Assembly: GCA_023406715.1 (NCBI GenBank)
Contig: JAEXVC010000197.1
Coordinates: 1-20,940, forward strand
Reading direction: 5' to 3'
From: Bacteroidota bacterium
GTDB taxonomy: Bacteria; Bacteroidota; Bacteroidia; Bacteroidales; Tenuifilaceae
Length of the DNA stretch: 20,940 nucleotides
This document shows, one piece after another, positions 14,532-20,940 of this stretch. A program made the translations under genes and the position numbers. Under the pieces are notes generated by a model. The model was not told the DNA's origin. It made no database searches and worked only from the letters and a program-made list of their open reading frames with translations. The first letter of the stretch is position 1, and each line of letters starts with the position of its first letter.

Positions 14532-17500
14532 ATGGATATGAAGGATAAATCGAGGGAACAACTCATTAAAGAGTTGGAAAGTTTGCAATGCGATTATGAA
14601 TCGTTAAAGCAGCTTCATCAAAAAACATTAGATGAGCAAAATCTGTCCATAAAACAAATCCGTGATATTATCGAGTACAATCCTATATCATTACAAATTG
14701 TCGATAAAAATGGATATACGCTTTTGGTGAATGAATCGTTCAAAGCGCTATTTGGAGTGGTACCTCCAATGAACTACTCTGTTTTTGAAGATTTACAGAT
14801 TAAGGAACTAAAGTACGATTACCTATTCGAAAGGTTAAGGGGTGGAGAATCGGTTCGATTCCCTGATTTATACTATAATGCATACGAAATTGATACGAAT
14901 GCTCCAGATACCCCTTTGTGGATTAGAATGATTGCTTTTCCTTTGTTTGATGCAGATGGAGTTCCAGAACGGTTTGTGCTAATGCATCAGAATATCTCCG
15001 AGAGAAAGAACACAGAGAAGGCACTGCGTGAAAGTGAAGAAAATTACCGTTTACTATTGGAGTTAGCGCCTGATGCATTCTTTCAGGGCGATGCTGTAGG
15101 TAATTTTATTATGGCCAATAAGCGTGCAATGACCTTTACAGGTTATTCTGAAGAGGAATTGCTTACAATGAGTATGCGACAGTTATTCTCATCGTCGGAG
15201 TTAAACTCAAAACCCCTAAGGTTCGATTTGTTGGATAAGGGCGAAATTATTACCGCTGAAAGAGAAATTATACGAAAAAATGGCTCAAAAGTGATTGTTG
15301 AGATGACATCGCGTAAGATGCCCAATGGAACTTACCAATCTTTTATGCGCGATATCAGCGAAAGAAAAAATGCTGAAAATGTCATAAAAGAATCGGAGCG
15401 TATGTACCGAGCAATTTTTGAAAACACTGGTACTGCTTCAATTATTATTGATGAAGACACTAAGATTTTGCTAACTAACTCGGAATGGATAAGCCTATCA
15501 GGCTATAGCCGTGAAGAGATGGAGGGAAAAATGAGCTGGACTAAGTTTGTTGTTCCTGAAGATTTAGTAAGGATGCGGGAATACCACAAAACAAGGAGAT
15601 CTAATCCTGACGGTGCTCCACACAAATACGATTTCCGTTTTATTCGCAAAAACGGGGAAATCCGGAATATGATTAATTGCGTGGGAATGATTCCTGAAAG
15701 CAAAAGAAGTATTGCATCGCTGATTGACATTACTGACCTAAAAAATGCTGAAAAAACGCTTGTAGAAAACGAACGTAAGTTAAAAACCATAATTGAAACC
15801 TCGCCCGATGGAATTGCCATATCGGCACTCGATGGTACTGTTCAATTTGTAACTAATCAAATTGTATCGCTTTGGGGGTATAATTCAGCAGAGGAAATTA
15901 ATGGAAGAAACGTTCTGGAATTTGTAGATGAAGCCTATAGGGAAAAGGCATCATACTTAATCTCCGAAATGATAAAAGGTAATTTAACTGGTGCTGCTGA
16001 ATACGTAATGCTCAGGAAAGATGGTTCGAAATTCTACTGCGAATCCAACGCCAATGTACTACACGATTCTAATAATAATCCAGTAGGTATTTTATTTGTT
16101 AACAGAGATATTAATCTAAGAAAACAAACCGAATTTGAGCTTCTCCGTGCTAAAGAACTAGCAGAGGAGAGTGAGGCTAAGTATCGGTTGGTTTTTGAGA
16201 ATGCACCATTAGGTTTAATTCATTATGATAGTAATGGTAGAATAGTTTCCTGTAACGAGGAGTTTGTAAGAATAATTGGATCGTCGAAACAATTATTGGA
16301 AGGGTTGAATATGCTTAAACTGCCCGATAACAAAATTGTTGAGGCGGTTAAAATAGCTTTGGCTGGAGGTAAGGGGAATTATGAGGATTATTACAATTCA
16401 GTTACAGCCAACAAGATTACCCCTGTTCAAGTTCTTTTTGCGCCCATTTATACAAACCAAAAACTAATTGGCGGTGTTGGAATTATTCAGGATATAACTG
16501 ATAGAATTAAGATAGAGCAAGCTCTAAAACAGCAAAACGAAGAATATTTAGCACTCAATGAGGAATTACTTCAAACCAACGAGGAGCTCCATAAAGCAAA
16601 AAAAATAGCCGAGGAAAGTGAAGCAAAGTACAAAACAATGGTATCCATTTTGCCCGATGGCGTAATAATTCATCAGAATGGAACTATTGTATTCGGCAAC
16701 GATGCTGCTGCAAAAATTATGAAGTCGGATAGCATCCAAAATTTAATGGGATTACCTGCCATAAACTTTGTACATCCTGATTATAGGGAAATTGCCATAA
16801 AAAGAATTAAAGAAAGTACAGTTAACAATATTATAGCTAAAACCATAGAGGAGCGGTTTATTGGATTGGATGGCGAGCCTATTGACGTTCTTGTTACAGC
16901 ATATCCTTTCCAGTATGAAGGAAAGCCCTCAATGATGACAGTGTTTACAGATATAACTTACATCAAACAATTCGAGAAAGAAATAGTAAAAGCGAAGGAA
17001 AAGGCCGAAGAGATTGAAGAAATATTCAATCAGTTTATGAAATACAGCCCAATCTACGTATTCTTCAAAGATACCAATATTAGATCTCTCCATCTAAGCC
17101 ATAATTTTGAAAAAATGATTGGAAAACCAATGAATGAACTACTTGGCAAAACGATGGATGAACTGTTTCCATCTGATTTTGCAAAAAGCATGGTTGCCGA
17201 CGACATGAAAATACTGCAGGAGGGTAAAGTATTTGAAATTGAGGAGGAGTTGAATGGGCGATTCTATACAACAATAAAATTTCCGATTCAGATGAAAGGT
17301 GTGCCTCGTTTTCTTGCTGGATTTACAATTGATATTACCGAGCGTAAGCAAACAGAAATTGAGTTGCTTCAAGCAAAGGAAAAAGCGGAGGAGAGCGATA
17401 GGCTAAAATCTGCATTCCTTGCAAATATGAGCCATGAAATTAGAACTCCAATGAATGGTATTCTTGGATTTACTAGTTTGCTTAAGCAGGCTAAGGGAAA

Positions 17501-18503
17501 CATTGAGGAACAGAGGGAATACATCAATATTATTGAGAAGAGTGGTTTTAGGCTGCTTAATATCATTAATGATATAATTGATATTTCGAAAATTGAGTCG
17601 GGGCAAATGAAGTTAAAAATTGCGCCAACCAATATTGATGAGCAGTTGAAAGACTTATACGACTTTTTTAAACCCGAAGCCGAGCGCAAAGGGCTGGCAT
17701 TTTTACTAAAAAAAGGAGTTTGTGCAGAGAGTTCAATAATTAATACCGATGGCGAAAAAATCTACGCAATTCTTACTAATTTGATTAAGAATGCCATAAA
17801 GTTCACTGATACTGGAGTTGTTGAGGTTGAGTATTTTTGTAATGCTAACAATTTTGAGTTCTTGGTTAGAGATACTGGCATAGGTATTCCTAAGGACAGA
17901 CAGACGGCTATTTTTGAGCGTTTTGTTCAGGCCGATATTAGCGATAAAAGAGCCTACCAAGGAGCAGGGTTGGGTTTATCAATTACCAAGGCTTTTGTCG
18001 AAATGCTTGGTGGCAAAATTTGGGTTGAGAGTGAAGAACATGTAGGTTCTGTTTTCCATATTACAATTCCTGCTGTTCAACAACAGTTCGTTTTGGAAAC
18101 CAAAACAAGCGTGGAGTCTAAGTTCTCGCAACAGAATCTTCCTAAACTAAAAGTATTAGTGGCTGAGGACGATTCGGCCTCGAGCATGTTGTTAACTTTA
18201 ATGCTGGGAAATTTGGACTTTACAATTTTTCAGGCGAGTAACGGACAAAACGCTGTTGATATTATTCGAAAGAACCCTGATATCGATTTGATTTTAATGG
18301 ATATTAAAATGCCGGAACTGACTGGTTTGGAGGCAACCGAAGCAATCAGAAAATTCAATGGCAAGGTTGTGATTATTGGACAATCTGCTCACGCTTTGGC
18401 GGGCGATAAAGAAAGAGCTATTCAGGCGGGCTGTAACGATTATATCACAAAACCGATTAGTTACGAAGTGTTAATGAGTTTAATAAGAAAGTTTTTTAAT
18501 TGA
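14532..18503 (+). CDS. Soluble hybrid histidine kinase with seven PAS domains and a receiver
   Basis: A 1323-residue protein without signal peptide or membrane segment, so probably cytoplasmic. An N-terminal coiled coil (about 5-40) is followed by about seven PAS domains, near 41-155, 172-285, 291-410, 417-535, 551-665, 700-815 and 830-945, several closed by DI(S/T)ERK-type motifs. HisKA has H968 in FLANMSHEIRTPMNG. The ATPase domain (about 1070-1185) shows NLIKNAIKF, DTGIGIP and GAGLGLSI. The C-terminal receiver (about 1207-1323) has D1257 in LILMDIKMPE and lysine in ITKPI. It resembles the membrane kinase at 1325-5515 in the catalytic core and the receiver (QSA...AGCNDY) but has no periplasmic sensor. 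No cognate output regulator lies beside it. The stop codon overlaps the next start (TGATG), suggesting translational coupling. Confidence 0.93.
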   Translation: MDMKDKSREQLIKELESLQCDYESLKQLHQKTLDEQNLSIKQIRDIIEYNPISLQIVDKNGYTLLVNESFKALFGVVPPMNYSVFEDLQIKELKYDYLFERLRGGESVRFPDLYYNAYEIDTNAPDTPLWIRMIAFPLFDADGVPERFVLMHQNISERKNTEKALRESEENYRLLLELAPDAFFQGDAVGNFIMANKRAMTFTGYSEEELLTMSMRQLFSSSELNSKPLRFDLLDKGEIITAEREIIRKNGSKVIVEMTSRKMPNGTYQSFMRDISERKNAENVIKESERMYRAIFENTGTASIIIDEDTKILLTNSEWISLSGYSREEMEGKMSWTKFVVPEDLVRMREYHKTRRSNPDGAPHKYDFRFIRKNGEIRNMINCVGMIPESKRSIASLIDITDLKNAEKTLVENERKLKTIIETSPDGIAISALDGTVQFVTNQIVSLWGYNSAEEINGRNVLEFVDEAYREKASYLISEMIKGNLTGAAEYVMLRKDGSKFYCESNANVLHDSNNNPVGILFVNRDINLRKQTEFELLRAKELAEESEAKYRLVFENAPLGLIHYDSNGRIVSCNEEFVRIIGSSKQLLEGLNMLKLPDNKIVEAVKIALAGGKGNYEDYYNSVTANKITPVQVLFAPIYTNQKLIGGVGIIQDITDRIKIEQALKQQNEEYLALNEELLQTNEELHKAKKIAEESEAKYKTMVSILPDGVIIHQNGTIVFGNDAAAKIMKSDSIQNLMGLPAINFVHPDYREIAIKRIKESTVNNIIAKTIEERFIGLDGEPIDVLVTAYPFQYEGKPSMMTVFTDITYIKQFEKEIVKAKEKAEEIEEIFNQFMKYSPIYVFFKDTNIRSLHLSHNFEKMIGKPMNELLGKTMDELFPSDFAKSMVADDMKILQEGKVFEIEEELNGRFYTTIKFPIQMKGVPRFLAGFTIDITERKQTEIELLQAKEKAEESDRLKSAFLANMSHEIRTPMNGILGFTSLLKQAKGNIEEQREYINIIEKSGFRLLNIINDIIDISKIESGQMKLKIAPTNIDEQLKDLYDFFKPEAERKGLAFLLKKGVCAESSIINTDGEKIYAILTNLIKNAIKFTDTGVVEVEYFCNANNFEFLVRDTGIGIPKDRQTAIFERFVQADISDKRAYQGAGLGLSITKAFVEMLGGKIWVESEEHVGSVFHITIPAVQQQFVLETKTSVESKFSQQNLPKLKVLVAEDDSASSMLLTLMLGNLDFTIFQASNGQNAVDIIRKNPDIDLILMDIKMPELTGLEATEAIRKFNGKVVIIGQSAHALAGDKERAIQAGCNDYITKPISYEVLMSLIRKFFN

Positions 18504-19171
18504 TGATTAATATGAATAAAGGATTACTGTTTTTAATTTTAGTGTTTAGTGTGTTTCGTTTATATGCTCAAGAATATAATGTTAATATGGATGATAGAGA
18601 TAGCGCAATTAACATTACAAATAGAGCCGTAAAAAGAATTCAATCTAAGGATTACAACCAAGCAATTAAGCTAATAATGGATGCCGTGAATTATGATTCT
18701 ACCTTCCGAGGAGTATATACTGTTTTGTATAATGCCAGTGTGGCTGCTAAGAATTTTTCTCCAGAGGTTAAGCGAATTATGGAAAAGGGCAATAGGATTT
18801 TAGCTGATGACGATGAGATATCATTTTATTTAGCAGAAATATATAGAATGAATAATGAAATTGATAGTGCTTTGAACCTTTACACATATTCAATTAACTT
18901 AAGTAAGATTAACGGGGAGGATTTTGAATTAGTTTACCTTTACTACTTCAATAGAGGTAATTGTTTTTTGAAAAAAGAACAGTATCAATTAGCAATTGAA
19001 GATTATAATTATTCATTAAAACTTAAGCCCAATAATGCTAATGTGCTATTTAACAGAGGTGTTTGTTTTTACAAAATTAAAGAAAATGTCAAGGCCTGTG
19101 ACGATTGGAAGAAATCATCAGAGTTAGGGAGTAGCATATCCTTTCAGTATTTAAACAATCATTGTAAATAG
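18503..19171 (+). CDS. Secreted TPR-repeat protein
   Basis: A 222-residue protein if the ATG at 18503 is used. That ATG overlaps the kinase TGA by one base; an ATG at 18512 would give MNKGLLFL and an equally good signal peptide. The signal peptide has the hydrophobic core LLFLILVFSVF with a likely cut after LYA. Tetratricopeptide-like helices follow. The best units are YYFNRGNCFLKKEQYQLAIEDYNYSLKLKPN and the next, NVLFNRGVCFYKIKENVKACDDWKKSSELG, which is the typical closing repeat in Bacteroidota TPR proteins. It is exported and probably mediates protein contacts in the periplasm. Coupling to the kinase gene suggests it contributes to the same signalling or stress response, but no direct evidence shows this. 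Confidence 0.82.
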   Translation: MINMNKGLLFLILVFSVFRLYAQEYNVNMDDRDSAINITNRAVKRIQSKDYNQAIKLIMDAVNYDSTFRGVYTVLYNASVAAKNFSPEVKRIMEKGNRILADDDEISFYLAEIYRMNNEIDSALNLYTYSINLSKINGEDFELVYLYYFNRGNCFLKKEQYQLAIEDYNYSLKLKPNNANVLFNRGVCFYKIKENVKACDDWKKSSELGSSISFQYLNNHCK

Positions 19172-19180
19172 GTTTCTAGT

Positions 19181-20302
19181 ATGAAAAGTAATTTAAACTT
19201 AAGGCTTATAATTGTAATTCCTATTCTATGTTTTGCATTTGCTTGCCAGAAAGATAATTCGGTTGCTTTTCGTTCTTTTTTCATGGGCTTTTCGCCTTGG
19301 CTATACGACAATACTCTTCAGGCTCAGAGCTGGACATATGATATGATAATTACTTACGGCGATATTATATCTGAGCATATGGAGGAGGGAGTTCCTTGGC
19401 AAGAGTCATATGATAACACTCCTTTTCCTCAAAGTTTCATCGACGAAATTCAATCGCGCATAGCCCTCAAAGGAAGCAATCAAAAGGTTGTGCTGCAAAT
19501 TAGTCCGTTAAATATCTCTAGAAACGGATTAGCTTACAACCGTGGTACTGACCCAAATCAATTGCTTCCAGAGGCTTGGAGAAACTTGGCGTTTAACGAT
19601 GATAGCGTAAAAATAGCCTTTCTGAATTATTCCAAAAGAATGGTTCAATACTTTTCACCCGACTATTTGCTTGTGGGGGTTGAGAGTAATCTGCTGATTA
19701 GGAATAAGCCCGAAGTTTGGAGTCAATATGTGGAATTGCAGCAGTATATTTATTCTGAGTTGAAGAAGGTTTATCCTTCATTGCAAATATCGGTTAGTAT
19801 GTTTTGTGTGCCATATTTTCCTCAATGGTCCAACGAGGATAACTTGGAGCAACAAATCAATGGGTTGAAGGATGTTGAGCCATATGTCGATTTTATTTCT
19901 TTTTCGGTACACCCATTTATGAGCGCGCTTCTTGCCGAGAGTTTTCCTGATAATTACTTGTCGCAACTATTTGGATTAACCATTAAACCAATTGCAGTGA
20001 GTGAGAGCAGCTATTCTGCTCAGGTTTGGCAAACCGCTTCAGCTCCAATACTTACATTTAATGGCTCGGAAGAGAAACAGAAGAATTTTTTGAGGTTGCT
20101 TTTTGAGCAATCGAATAAATCGGGAGCGGAGTTTGTGATATGGTTTTGTGTTAGAGATTATGATGCACTATGGCATAATGCTTTAGGGAGTAGCCCCGAC
20201 GCACTTCCATGGCGCGATACAGGCCTTTATGATGAGCAAGGCAATGAGCGTTCCGCAATGGATTTATGGAAGAGTTGGTATGGTAAAATGTTTGAACGAT
20301 GA
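19181..20302 (+). CDS. Putative lipoprotein with TIM-barrel glycosidase-like fold
   Basis: A 373-residue protein. The N-terminus has a hydrophobic stretch and a possible lipobox AFAC with C22, so it is likely a lipoprotein. The sequence has the strand-helix rhythm of a (beta/alpha)8 barrel: MGFSPW, VVLQISPL, DYLLVGVESN, QISVSMFC, VDFISFSVHPF, PIAVSESSYS, EFVIWFCVRDYD. E168 (GVESN) and E275 (VSESS) sit where clan GH-A enzymes place the acid/base and nucleophile, so a GH53-like glycosidase is one possibility. The substrate is not identifiable and the activity is not proven. It follows the TPR gene by 9 nt and overlaps the next gene by 4 nt (ATGA), so it belongs to the same transcript. Confidence 0.72.
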   Translation: MKSNLNLRLIIVIPILCFAFACQKDNSVAFRSFFMGFSPWLYDNTLQAQSWTYDMIITYGDIISEHMEEGVPWQESYDNTPFPQSFIDEIQSRIALKGSNQKVVLQISPLNISRNGLAYNRGTDPNQLLPEAWRNLAFNDDSVKIAFLNYSKRMVQYFSPDYLLVGVESNLLIRNKPEVWSQYVELQQYIYSELKKVYPSLQISVSMFCVPYFPQWSNEDNLEQQINGLKDVEPYVDFISFSVHPFMSALLAESFPDNYLSQLFGLTIKPIAVSESSYSAQVWQTASAPILTFNGSEEKQKNFLRLLFEQSNKSGAEFVIWFCVRDYDALWHNALGSSPDALPWRDTGLYDEQGNERSAMDLWKSWYGKMFER

Positions 20303-20832
20303 GTATCAATATTCAGCATTTTAAAACTCCTTACGGGGAGTTGATTCTTGGAGAATACAATGACAAGATTTGCCTTTGCGATTGGCGTTACCGGAAAATG
20401 CGACAGGCTATTGACGATAGAATTCAAGAAGGATTGCAAGCAACATTTGAGTTAAAGCAAACTGCTTTAATCATCGAAACACAACTTCAACTTGAAGAAT
20501 ACTTTCGAAAACAACGCACTAACTTTGAGTTGCCATTACTATTGATTGGTACTACTTTTCAAAAAAGTGTTTGGAACGAACTTCTCAAAATACCCTATGG
20601 AAAAACGGAAACCTATATGAGTTTATCGCATAAGTTGAACAACACAAAGGCAATACGGGCGGTTGCCGCAGCCAATGGAGCAAATGCAATTTCAATAATT
20701 GTTCCTTGTCACAGAATTGTTGGGAGTAATGGCGAATTAGTTGGCTATGCTGGCGGGGTGGATGTGAAGCAAAAGTTGCTTAGATTGGAGAATTCGGCCA
20801 ATTATGCTGAGCAGTTAAAACTTTTTAATTAG
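20299..20832 (+). CDS. ogt: Methylated-DNA--[protein]-cysteine S-methyltransferase
   Basis: A 177-residue suicide repair protein. It transfers alkyl groups from O6-alkylguanine in DNA to its own cysteine. The active-site motif is IIVPCHRIVGSNGELVGYAGG with C137. R120 in IRAVAAANGANA fits the arginine finger, and VWNELLKIPYGKTETY is the usual DNA-binding helix-turn-helix start. The N-terminal domain (about 1-80) is the normal small domain of Ogt-type proteins; no AraC-type Ada domain is fused. The start codon overlaps the preceding lipoprotein stop by 4 nt (ATGA). Functional linkage to the lipoprotein is not obvious; this may be a convenience operon. A hairpin terminator follows after 21 nt. 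Confidence 0.94.
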   Translation: MSINIQHFKTPYGELILGEYNDKICLCDWRYRKMRQAIDDRIQEGLQATFELKQTALIIETQLQLEEYFRKQRTNFELPLLLIGTTFQKSVWNELLKIPYGKTETYMSLSHKLNNTKAIRAVAAANGANAISIIVPCHRIVGSNGELVGYAGGVDVKQKLLRLENSANYAEQLKLFN

Positions 20833-20853
20833 ATTAGGAATTCGCATAAAAGA

Positions 20854-20881
20854 AACAACCACCCAAAACAGGGTGGTTGTT
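20854..20881. terminator. Rho-independent terminator, probably bidirectional
   Basis: An 11-bp perfect inverted repeat, AACAACCACCC (20854-20864) and GGGTGGTTGTT (20871-20881), with loop AAAACA. It lies 21 nt after the ogt stop. On the minus strand the hairpin is followed by TCTTTTATG, so it can also end the convergent gene that stops at 20900. Confidence 0.85.
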
Positions 20882-20899
20882 GTCTTCAAGGTATCTAAA

Positions 20900-20940
20900 C
20901 TAGTATCCAAATAATTCTTCCAGAGTTAACTCTTTTACAT
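20900..20940 (-). CDS. C-terminal end of an unidentified minus-strand protein
   Basis: Only 12 codons are visible before the window edge. Read on the minus strand the frame gives VKELTLEELFGY and a TAG stop at 20902-20900. The residue composition is protein-like, and the stop lies 18 nt from the hairpin terminator that would close a convergent gene, which supports a real gene end. The rest of the protein lies outside the window, so no function can be assigned. Confidence 0.45.
   Translation of the reverse strand, partial: VKELTLEELFGY

Overview
The window looks like a chromosomal segment of a Bacteroidota bacterium, probably an environmental member near the Bacteroidales/Marinilabiliales. 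This is inferred from low GC by eye, the lack of clear Shine-Dalgarno sequences, several TAnnTTTG-type -7 boxes, very large PAS-rich hybrid histidine kinases, and the style of the lipoprotein and TPR genes. No rRNA, tRNA, IS element, CRISPR array or phage gene was seen.

Layout. (1) Positions 1-5515, plus strand, hold a sensory cluster: the C-terminal end of a methyl-accepting chemotaxis protein with a CheR-docking-like tail, a SpoIIAA/STAS-like protein, a stand-alone receiver, and a 1396-residue membrane hybrid kinase. (2) Positions 5545-7082 hold a radical SAM protein and a small Cys-rich zinc-ribbon protein, closed by a bidirectional terminator. (3) Positions 7136-12138, minus strand, hold a NYN nuclease-like protein fused to a cold-shock-like domain, a class I glutamine amidotransferase, a second radical SAM protein, cysteine synthase and serine acetyltransferase, headed by a short Cys-rich leader ORF and a terminator. 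(4) Positions 12185-14365, minus strand, hold a secreted hypothetical protein behind gltX. (5) Positions 14532-20832, plus strand, hold a soluble hybrid kinase with seven PAS domains, a secreted TPR protein, a glycosidase-like lipoprotein and an Ogt-type DNA repair methyltransferase, closed by a hairpin terminator. The last 41 bases carry the end of a minus-strand gene.

The most interesting item is upstream of cysE. A 28-codon ORF (12138 to 12052, minus) encodes the run CCTCCC. It is followed by an 11-bp hairpin with a U-tract ending about 28 nt before the cysE start codon. A segment just downstream of the Cys codons (12083-12073) can pair at 10 of 11 positions with the 5' arm of that terminator. 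This is the layout of a ribosome-stalling transcription attenuator, here expected to sense Cys-tRNA supply and control both steps of cysteine synthesis from serine (cysE then cysK). A TACATTTG box places the likely transcript start only one or two bases before the leader AUG, so the leader may be nearly leaderless.

The two cys genes act in sequence: CysE makes O-acetylserine and CysK converts it to cysteine. The two kinase clusters are probably independent signalling units. The other minus-strand genes show no clear pathway link to their neighbours.
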